A DNA stretch of 64,000 nucleotides, from assembly GCA_001643675.2 (NCBI GenBank), contig LSRY02000032.1, forward strand, positions 310,001-374,000, given 5' to 3'. The notes under the pieces were generated by a model. It was given only the letters and a program-made list of their open reading frames with translations. It searched no databases and was not told the origin of the DNA. Every line of letters starts with the position of its first letter. Position 1 is the first letter of the stretch. The stretch comes from Monocercomonoides exilis. Lineage: Eukaryota > Preaxostyla > Oxymonadida > Polymastigidae. This document shows, piece after piece, positions 47,534-56,732 of the stretch. Made by a program: the position numbers and the translations under genes.

Positions 47534-49025
47534 TATAAAATGGTGAATGGGAACATAACGTACTTTTAAAAAAGGCTTTCATTTTGAAATCTTCTAAAAG
47601 AAATACCAATAATACGTTATTATAAAACTATTTATGTGGTGAATGAAGAGATTTAAAAGTGTTTGAGAAAATAAAAATTCACAAAAAAATTATTTTTAAA
47701 AGACAATTGTGGGACAAAAATTTCTATGAATCCTCATACTCAGATGCAGATAAGCCATCTCCTGCTCCAAAACTGCTGCTGCTGCTGTCAGAATCAGTGT
47801 CATCCACTAGTGGGGTCATTGAATCATCATCTTCATCAGCATCACTTGATTCATCATCGTCTCCTTTATCAACTGTGGGAAGTGTGTTCATTATTTCTTT
47901 GACAAATTTTTTGAAAGTGTAATTCTTTGATGAATGAAACATGAAATTAGCAATGAAATCATCAATGAATTTGTCTTTTGCACCAGTTCTAGGCAAAAAC
48001 GCACGAAACCTTGACCACAAACCCTCTATTCCATTTGTACAAACACCTGTAATTGGGTCAACAAAATGATATTTGTGACACACAGTCATATGAGTGAAGT
48101 TGAAATCATTTAGACAGTTGTAAGCACACCATTCATCACTATAAATTGTTGTCTTTGGTTTTATATTAGCTAAAATGACAGGCAATAAGGTTCTTCTGCT
48201 TCTGTTCTTCACGCGAATAATAAAAAATCTTCCTCCTCCATCTTCACGCTTTCTTTCTATTCCTCCAAAAAGCCAGACTTGTGCCTTTTTCCTTCCTTTA
48301 TGAAATTTTCTTTTTCTCAATATAGCTTCGTCGACTTCCACGATATGACCCTCTCCCCCAATAGGTTCGAAATTTTCCATTATAATTTTTGAAGAAATAG
48401 ATCTGCAATGTGAATACCAGAATCCAACTGTCTTTCTGTTAACATTAAGTAAAATGCTTGATTGAGATATGCACAATATTTGAGAAAAATACAGAAAAAT
48501 ATGAAGAAGTTTGTTAACTGGAATCTTTGAATATCGGAACGAAGTTCCATCAAAAATGCTTGTTGCCTTTCCACATTTATAACATCTAAATTGCCTCATT
48601 GTCTCCGATCTTGTATATATACGCATTTAATTTTTCATTTTAAACATCTTTTGAACTTATTTTGAAGAATGTTTTCAATAAGCCAATCGAAAGAACAAGA
48701 AAGTCTAAAGAAAGTCTTATTCATTTTGCTTATTTCTACGCTTGAATCATTCAAACAGGATGTCATAATGATGGAAATATTCAAAAAATAAAAAATTCAT
48801 GATTTATATATATAACAAATACATCCAAAATGAAAATTTTTGTGCACAAAAAAATAAATTAAATTGTGGGTGTGATCAATTTTTATTTAAATTTCGGCAT
48901 TTTTAAATCTCTTCATTCACCACATAAATAGTTTTATAATAACGTATTATTGATATTTCTTTTAGAAGATTTCAAAATGAAAGCCTTTTTTAAAAGTACG
49001 TTATGTTCCCTCTTACCTATAAAAT
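47534..49025. mobile_element. Complete Merlin-superfamily DNA transposon with 8-bp TSD
   Basis: The element spans 47542-49017 (1476 bp). It is flanked by direct copies of TATAAAAT at 47534-47541 and 49018-49025, the 8-bp duplication typical of Merlin/IS1016 elements. Long terminal inverted repeats (47542-47658 and 48901-49017) match at 109 of 110 inner positions, with a few changes in the outer seven bases (GGTGAATGGGAAC against GGTAAGAGGGAAC). The near-identity of the arms and an open transposase frame suggest recent insertion. Confidence 0.9.
47724..48626 (-). CDS. Merlin (ISXO2-like) DDE transposase
   Basis: A 300-residue open frame lies inside the element and is read on the minus strand. 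The N-terminal RCYKCGK is half of a zinc ribbon followed by SIFDGTSFRYSKIPVNKLL, the usual ISXO2/IS1016 arrangement. Catalytic residues are visible as D99 in HIVEVDEAI, D164 in TIYSDEWCAY and E201 in TNGIEGLW. The downstream VWLFGGIER and RFFIIRVKNRSR blocks are also family-like. The C-terminus is an acidic Asp/Ser tail. The other zinc-ribbon cysteines are missing. A further 5' exon is possible, because a minus-strand frame starting MTSCLNDSSVEISK sits just upstream (about 48760). If not, this copy has a shortened N-terminus. It probably also mobilises deleted relatives. Confidence 0.9.
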   Translation of the reverse strand: MRIYTRSETMRQFRCYKCGKATSIFDGTSFRYSKIPVNKLLHIFLYFSQILCISQSSILLNVNRKTVGFWYSHCRSISSKIIMENFEPIGGEGHIVEVDEAILRKRKFHKGRKKAQVWLFGGIERKREDGGGRFFIIRVKNRSRRTLLPVILANIKPKTTIYSDEWCAYNCLNDFNFTHMTVCHKYHFVDPITGVCTNGIEGLWSRFRAFLPRTGAKDKFIDDFIANFMFHSSKNYTFKKFVKEIMNTLPTVDKGDDDESSDADEDDDSMTPLVDDTDSDSSSSSFGAGDGLSASEYEDS

Positions 49026-49339
49026 ATTTAAATAATCATGTTTTGAAATAATTTGTGGGTGGTCATTGAAATTTAAATTCTTTTGGAGTGTTGGCTGAAA
49101 AATTGTTCAAGTGAAAAAAAAAATATATTTTTTTTTCTCAAAGAGAAAATAAATCCGAAAGGTATCTGTTGATTAATATAAAATATTTATGTTGGAATTA
49201 TTGAAATTGTAATTTTTATCACAAATAAATCACACTTGTTCATTTTTAGAAATTCATTTCAAAAACAATAATCTGTTTTGATTTTAGAAAATAAAAGAAC
49301 TCGAATTACAAATCATTCTTACAAAATCATTTCGATACA
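49026..49339. other. AT-rich spacer right of the Merlin element
   Basis: No supported feature is seen. Confidence 0.5.
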
Positions 49340-50931
49340 AATGAACAATGAGACTTTGTTTGAACAGAAAAGCGGATGAATACAATAAAGCCGTTACCGA
49401 GGGTAGGATTGAGAAGAAAATTTAATCCACCAAGTGTGCTGGTTAATTTTTTTTTCTCATGTCGATTAATATATTGCATTCATCATGAAGGGAAATTGGA
49501 CACGGTACCAATCCCTGTCGAAGAATATGAAGTAAGGAAGCGGCCGTGATTGCTGGTGCCTGCTGCGCAGGAGGAGCCTCTGAGTTTTGAACTGGTTCAC
49601 TCTCAGGCTCCTCAGCCAGTTAATATTTAAAAAAAGGGAGGAGGAAAAGGATTCGGCTGGTACTTCCCAATTGAAGGAAATGCAAAACACATTGCCATCG
49701 GATGACGACGTCAACGAAACAACTGAACTTGATGTCAGTTCTGACTCAGACGAAGTGTCTCTGATGTCTGACAGTGACGATGAAGGTTTGCAATAAGATT
49801 TGTTTTTTTGAATATTGTTCAGGGACATATTTCTTTTGTAGTGGATATAGAAGAACATCAAAAGGAAGATTCATCTGATTTGGATGATCTGTTCGAGTTA
49901 GACGGGGACCCTTATGACATTGACCCGTTGGTTGAAAAAACCAAAAAGTCACTTCCTTCCTTATAAAAAGGAAAGGAAAATCGTAGTAAATGACAATTTG
50001 GAGAACAGCTTCGATTCTCAATTTTTTTAAAGACGAGGAGGAATACTTGTATATTCAAAAATTGAAGGACGATCGTTTTCATCTGCATTGTCGTGAAGCG
50101 AAGACGATGAAGTTTCTTTTCATTATGAAAGAAGCTTCGGATGAAGACTCTCCAAAGGACAGTCTTATGAACATAGCAACCAGGCTGTATGTTCAAGCGA
50201 AAAGGGATTAGAAATTGCATGTTTCGGTGACTTTGGGATTTGAAGAATCCCATTTTGTCCGATTCTTAACTGAATCGGCAAGTAGTCTTGAAAGTTTGAA
50301 ATCTCCAAGTGGTTTTTCATTCAACTTTATTTTAGAAAATACGAAAGAATGGTGGGTGCGGTTCATGAAAGATGCAAATGAGAACGCTTGAAGTGGTGAT
50401 AAATGTGGCTTTTCGGAGCATAACAATCCCTTGCATGCTCGAATAGATTATGAAAAGGATGAAAGTTGGAAAAAGCCTGAACAAAAGCCCCTAACTAATG
50501 AATTCAATTTCGTAGAAATACATTGTATAATGGCAAACTTTCTTACAGGCTCAAGAAGCATGTACACGTGGGTTAAGCACGGAAATGAATTCTTTATCAA
50601 AACAAATCTTGTTGGAACAAAAACAGTAGGAAAGGATAAACGCAGTGTTTATCCTCAGATTTCTGTGCAATGTGTTGTCGGCTGCAATTGGAATGTCGCT
50701 GTTCATCATCTGGCAAGGAGATGGATGAACATGGGAGAGAAGATCCCACCTGGCTTTGAAGTGAACCATCTGGATAGTGATTCAACAGCCCTTTATCTCA
50801 CAATTGAAACACACGAAGAAAACGAACCACGAAAAAGATGTCATCGCTTTGCCAGACTAGGGGACAAAATGGAAGAGCCTCTTATATGTCCGCATTTAAG
50901 TTGTCCGTGTACATGGGAAGTAAAGCGCTAA
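49340..50931 (+). pseudogene. His-Me finger (HNH-like) endonuclease, inactivated
   Basis: The 3' part, open at 50392-50931, ends with GFEVNHLDSDSTALYLTIET, then HEENEPRKRCHR and CPHLSCPCTW. This is the pattern of the zinc-bound His-Me finger nucleases related to I-PpoI (EVxH...E..xxN..R..C...C.H..C). Upstream, the same gene reads through KFLFIMKEASDEDSPKDS and FVRFLTESASSLESLKS. It is broken by TAG at 50209 and TGA at 50389 in one continuous frame, by a frame change at a T run near 50027, and by further stops near 49925 and in the 49400-49620 part. An intron survives (49797 GTTTGC to TTGTAG at 49840), joining SDDE to VDIEEHQ in phase, so this is not a retrocopy. An acidic Asp/Ser stretch precedes the nuclease half. 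Such nucleases often travel with selfish DNA; that is inference here. Confidence 0.6.
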
Positions 50932-52285
50932 GCAGGGATAAACAAATCAAACGGGAATAACAGAGTATTCAGTGCTTATTGAATAACTATTATTTTTTAA
51001 ATTTGATTTTTTTATTTTCTTTAATTGGTGTTTCATATTTTTTATTGAACTTCTTTTTGTCACATCACTTGAGAATTTAAGACTGATGTATGAGGAATAA
51101 ATATTATGATTTGGATGTTTTTGTATTTTAAGAAAAATTACACAAATATAGAAAAATAAAATATATAGTAACTATGTATTTTCATTGGGCTGAAGTGTTT
51201 CTGAGATGTAACATTTATGCTTTATGGAATATTGTGTCATATATGAAGAATTATATTGGCATAATTGATAAAGTGTAAATGTTACTGACAGGATACATTT
51301 GTGTTTTGTGAATATATGATAATATTATATACTTATATTTTTGATAGTCAAAAAAAATGTCCATCCAAATTATTTTTTTCTATATCAAAAGTGTGTATGG
51401 GCTATAAGGAGAAATGTTTGCGATCAGTAACATTTCCGCCCAAGGAATGCCTTCTTAATATATAAGTGACTGAATTGGTTATATTGACAGAGTCACATGT
51501 TGGAATAGCTTCACATATGATCGAGATGTTCTTTTGAGCAGTAATCGCCAAGTGTGTGTGAAAGTGTTCTTGGTCCATTTTTTTGTGTTGCTTTGCAGAC
51601 AAAAAAATCTATTGTGGAACATTTATCTGTGGCGACATGTTGTGTGTGTTGTGTGTGTTGTGTTTCCCAAAGAGGGACAGATTCTCCTATTTATCCCAGG
51701 TATGTGTTGAAAAATTCGGGAAGGGTGGAAACCTTCAGTCAATCAGAATAACACATTTGGTAACACGTAATGGAGTGTTCGTACCAGGCCTTTCACCAAG
51801 AACACGGAGTGGATGTTGTGTAATGTCCATAGGAGTGAATGTTACCGGGTGGTAACATTTTTGCACCATGGACAAGAAAATTATTTGGGATAACTGTTTG
51901 GGGGAAAAAAGGAAAAAAACTTTGGCATGATCTCAAACAGTGTTAAATGCAGTCAAATCAAATGAATATTTGTAAACTTTTCTACAGACTGGAAAATTCT
52001 TCATATGCTGTTGAGAAGCAAAAAATTTGAAATGGGTTGTAATTATTGAAATCAGAACATTTTTCGGGGTTATTATTTTGAAAGATTGTCTGTCAATAGA
52101 AAGACATTTTGCAATTAAATGCAAAAATCATCTCCATCGTTTAAAAAACAAATTGTTTTACAAAATAAAATATAAATGATGATATATTTTATTAGCCTTT
52201 TCACTTTTGTGTGTAAATTTATTTTATATTCAAATGTCATTTTTGGTTTGAAGTTTTTGCACAGATTTCACATAAAATACCGGAC
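50932..52285. other. Long spacer with scattered inverted GTAACATT motifs
   Basis: No gene is supported over about 1.35 kb. A perfect inverted repeat AATGTTACC-GGGT-GGTAACATT lies at 51838-51859. Related GTAACATT/AATGTTAC words recur near 51208, 51277 and 51427. Between 51420 and 51860 composition is less AT-rich and has a TG-rich patch (51640-51665). Confidence 0.5.
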
Positions 52286-52633
52286 ATCGCACAAAATACC
52301 GGACAAGATCGATATCTCAATAACAGCAAGAAGAAAAACTCTGACAAATTTCCTCAAAATACATCTCATCAATACAAACTCACATGTCATACAAGACTTT
52401 TAAAATCGCTTCATTTGTACTCAAAAAAAATTATTTTTGAAATCTCGGAGAAATTTGATTTTGAATTTCTCCGGGAAATTAATAATAATTTTTTTTGAGT
52501 ACAAATGAAGCGATTTTAAAAGTCTTGTATGACATGTGAGTTTGTATTGATGAGATGTATTTTGAGGAAATTTGTCAGAGTTTTTCTTCTTGCTGTTATT
52601 GAGATATCGATCTTGTCCGGTATTTTGTGCGAT
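52286..52633. mobile_element. Foldback/MITE with 150-bp near-perfect arms
   Basis: Arms 52286-52435 and 52484-52633 are inverted copies of 150 bases that appear essentially identical by eye. Outer ends read ATCGCACAAAATACCGGAC. The 48-base loop contains its own inverted repeat, CGGAGAAATT against AATTTCTCCG. The left flank carries an extra partial copy of the terminus (AAAATACCGGAC at 52274-52285). No transposase is encoded and no clear target duplication was found. Matching short frames on both strands are repeat by-products. Confidence 0.75.
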
Positions 52634-52725
52634 ATCTGTATTTATCAATTATGTTTCAAAAATATTTTCACATATTGAAAAAAATTATAGACATGAAATA
52701 ATAATTCAAGCTGATTAAAAATTTC

Positions 52726-52769
<44 letters not shown>

Positions 52770-53039
52770 TTTTATTTTTTATTTTTTTGTTAAGAAAAAT
52801 TGGGCAAATAAAGATAATTAAGCTGTTTAATAAAAATATTTTTCCCACAGAATTCATGCACCTCTTTTTATCGAAATTTGAGTCGACCATAAATTCAAAA
52901 ATAACAACTTTAGCCAATAAAACATATGGGACAGAATTTTTCCATTTACGAAAAATTCCGTGTTTTGTTCCAAACTTCTTCCACTTATATATCACAATGA
53001 ATGTTACATTATAATGCAATAAAAGAATTTTTGTGTTAT
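52634..53039. other. AT-rich spacer with an A tract
   Basis: A run of about 36 A is at about 52732-52767. Nothing else is recognised. Confidence 0.5.
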
Positions 53040-54562
53040 CCATAATTAAAATATTATTCGAGTTTTATGAACGAACATCATATTTGTGGAAATAATAGGA
53101 GAGCATTTAAGAAAGGAGCGATAAGGATCACAGCATTATTAAAAAAATACGAAGAGAAAGGAAACAAACGAAATTGAATTGTTTTTACTGCTGATGAAAG
53201 TTAGTAATTATCTGTGAAATTGTGAACACTGTTATGACTAACATTGATGAAAAATGAATCATTCAAAAGGACATCAAAAGACGAACATACACTCTTGAGG
53301 AGCATAGAATTCTATCATTATTGATGATATATGAAAAAGAAAAAGAAGTTACGAAAGATAATAAAGAAGAAAGAAGAAATAACCTTATGAGCTGAATGAA
53401 AAATAAGGACAAAATATTGCATTGAGCATTTATATCGCATTAATCATTTAAGGACCGTTTTTGAAGACCAACCGCTAACATTTCGCGATGTTTAGGAGAG
53501 AGAAAGCTGACGGCTGAGATCGATTGCTTCAGAAAGAGAAAACATAGATGTTTTGCATTGGACATTTCGCACGTGCAAAGTTAGAAATTTTCATTCGGAC
53601 ATATGAATCTTGCAAAGCATTGATTAGTTCAATTTTAAGAAATCAGGCTAAATCTCATTCTTCAATAGTTACTCTATCTTCTTCTCTCTTTTTTGTTAAT
53701 TCGATATCAATTTCGAAATTGACACAAGTGGAATCTGAAACGGAGATTTTCCCTCATTTTCTTGTGTAAATTTGTCTCCGTAATATCCATCTTAGAAGGA
53801 GAAGAGATACGGGCTCCGCATCTGGCGTCTCTTTTTGATATGCACGTGGAAGAAATTCCAAGCTTAGCAATGAGACAGAAGGCAGACATTTGGACGTGTG
53901 ACGTGTGACATTTGCGCTGGCGAAAGGGTGAGTTCTGTTTCCTGGGACGACAAACAAAGAGATGCTGAAGCTGATTCAACATTCAAAGTGAGAATAACAG
54001 TGTAAGCTGAGGAGAGAAAGCTGCGAGTATCAGGCTAACAGATGCATTGACAAAACTGAGAAGTTATTGAGCATATTAATTGTTCCAGTTGCCAAAGTGA
54101 AGACAAAAAAGGTGATTATCTTTTCGTACAGATTGATACAAATTCACAAAATGCTGTTTGATAACGTTGTGTTTTCCTCTGTTCTATCAACTGGGTGTGT
54201 AGCGAACGCATTCGCAGAAGCGAGTTGTCCGAAATGAGAAGCCGAGTACTGCTGAGCGACCTATCATCGCTCGCTGACTGATTCCACATGCTCAACTCGC
54301 ATATACTCTTGGGTGCCGAAAAGGAAGTGCATCACCCATTTCTGAACATGAGTGTGACAAAGCATATAACTGAAAAGAAAGCTCAGCAAAAAACGGAAAA
54401 AAAGAAGATTTTTGGAACTGCATATGCTTCTGCACCACATATTTTGCCAACTGTTTTTATCATTACCATTATCTTCTTCTTCTTGCTCCTCCTCCTCCTC
54501 CTCCTCCTCCTCCTCCTCCTCCTCCTCCTCCTCCTTCTTCTTCTTCTTCTTCTTCTTCTTCT

Positions 54563-54597
<35 letters not shown>

Positions 54598-56440
54598 CTT
54601 CTTTGTCTTCTTCTTCTTCTTCTCTTTCTTCTCATCCAAAAGTTTCAAACAGATTATTTTCTACTCCTTTTAAACCTGAAAACAATATTTCTCTTCCTCC
54701 TCTCCCAAAAACTTGTTCATCTTCTTTTTCTTCTTCCTCTTCCTCTTCCTCCTCCTCCTCTTCTTCTTCTTCTCATTCTCCTTCTCCTTCTTCTTCCTCT
54801 TCCTCTTTTATCTCTTCAGCCAACACAGATAAATCAAATTTAAGTGAGTCTTCTATCTCTTTTATCGCTTCTGTCGAATCTTCTTCTTCTCATTCTTCTC
54901 CTTCTCACTCTTTTTGTTTTCCTTCTTCTTCTTCTTCTTCTTATAAAACTGCTCACATTCTGACATATGTGTGCATGCAAACAGAGGAATTTTTCATTGT
55001 GCGCATTCCAATCCATCTCATGAATGGATTGTTTGATAGAGATGAATTATATGAACATAACATCTCATTACTCCACTGTGAGGTCACTTTTGAATAATGC
55101 ATTCGAAGTGATCAAGAGCAAATGATGGTAATTAAATTAGAGAAAAAAACATCCAATGAAACGAATGCAAAGATGATTACGTTGCACAGCGCTTCATAAG
55201 CAGAACGCAATGCACAACAAAACAAGCAAGCCGCACAAAGCGGTTTCTGCCTTCTCAACTTTCAATAGCCTCATTCACCATTCTCTCCTCCTCAATTAAG
55301 ATGATATGTGTTTTGAGAGGTGTTACTGCAGAAAGCTCATCAACAGGCAACAAACGGATTTTGTAACAGGATTCTTCAATAGAATATAAATTCTTTCCAT
55401 ATTCTTGGAGAGTTGAAGAGCCATAGCGAGGTTGGTGCAAAAATTATCTGGTCACTTTCTCTTTGGATAGAACTCAAAGGATATTAGATATTAAGTCACA
55501 GAAGTGTGTTCAGACAGATACAGTATTTGATGAAGCATCGATGCTACTCAACGCTTCAAAAATTATGAAATAACATTTTGATATAGCAGAAAAGAAATTA
55601 AATTGGATGAGATTGGAATGCAATATCAGTAGTAACTCTTCAAATTATGCAAATGCATCTTATAAAATGAAATACCAAAGATAAAGTGAGAAGGTTGAAA
55701 ATAGAGAAGGAAATGAGGAAGAGAGATAGAAAAAGAAACTGTTTAAGCGGCTAATCCTTTTGATGGACAAATAGAAGAAGAAAGAGAAGAAAAGCTTCAG
55801 CAACTTCTGGGAAGAGCAAAATGCAACGGGGAATTCATTTCTTCTCCTGATGGAGTGGTTGTGCTGTGGAATACAAACTACTTATTTGCGAATAACAATT
55901 TCATGGTATGAAAGAATCGTCTGAGGAAAGGCATGGATGAGAAGAAGATGGAGACAATAAGAGAATGAGAAAGAGAAAACAAAAGGAAATAGAGATCTAT
56001 GAATTTTTGATGACGGTTGTTCGGTAGCAGGATGAATGACAGCAAACGAGGAAGATGAAGAGAAATGCAAAGAAGACAATTCGAACGAAGCACTGCTCTA
56101 AGAGAAAGAAAATGAGCGCATTTCATTTGAAGAGAATGTTAAAGAAGAAAAGTGAGAAAAGGAGAAAGAAAAGCTACTCAGTTTCACTTTCTCAATACTC
56201 TGAACAAAATGAAATGTCTCTCATCGTCTTTCTTAATGTCCATTACAGTTACAAAATTGCAGCTTTTGATGGAACAAATTATTCTTTCAGTCACATTTGG
56301 AATGATGAAAGAAACATATGCTCGTATTTTTCTATTTAACATGGGCCCTTTCAGGTTTCCGAGTATGAGAAATGAAAAGAAAAAGCAATTGCTTTTAATT
56401 CTATCAATGTTTAAGATTTTGTTTTAATATCCACAATAAC
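53040..56440 (+). pseudogene. Degenerate coding-like region, no intact gene
   Basis: Over 3.4 kb the plus strand is purine-rich in places and gives short coding-like pieces broken by many stops and frame changes, for example IRAPHLASLFDMHVEEIPSL (53810-53870) and CNGEFISSPDGVVVLWNTNY (55825-55885). A Ser-rich open piece lies at 54600-55095, behind pyrimidine tracts. No family can be named. The mix of coding-like composition and dense stops fits one or more old pseudogenes. Some pieces could be exons of an unrecognised gene, but no consistent splice pattern was found. Confidence 0.4.
54475..54600 (+). repeat. Stacked pyrimidine repeats: CTC, then TTC, then T run
   Basis: About 50 bases of CTC units (54484-54531) pass into about 30 bases of TTC units and then about 33 T (54565-54597). 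Further TTC-rich repeats continue to 54630. The homopyrimidine run, over 100 bases in all, could adopt unusual structures and is a likely place for assembly or copy-number error. Confidence 0.85.
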
Positions 56441-56732
56441 AAGTGAAGCGAACAATTTTGAGTCACTATTGTCTCTTTTGACTTGACAATGCTTCACATT
56501 CTTATATAAATACTGCTTTTATTGGATGTCTTACAGATTCTCTACTGTTTTGAAAAGATAAAAATCAGAAAATGTTCATTATTTTATCAATTTTTGTATT
56601 TTAAAACCATTTGACTGTATCAATTATTTCCTTAAAAAAAACTTATGATTTGATTTTGGCACATTTTGTTTGATATCTGATACCCTTTATTCGTTTCTTT
56701 AATCCCATGATTAATTGCCAATCCAAATAATA
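56441..56732. other. AT-rich spacer
   Basis: No feature is recognised in this stretch before the start of the transposase-derived gene. Confidence 0.45.

Noticed and set aside
53811-53870. IRAPHLASLFDMHVEEIPSLAMRQKADIWT as a kinase activation-segment remnant
   Set aside because: Only loosely similar, without APE or a following conserved Gly, and surrounded by stops, so not strong enough to name.
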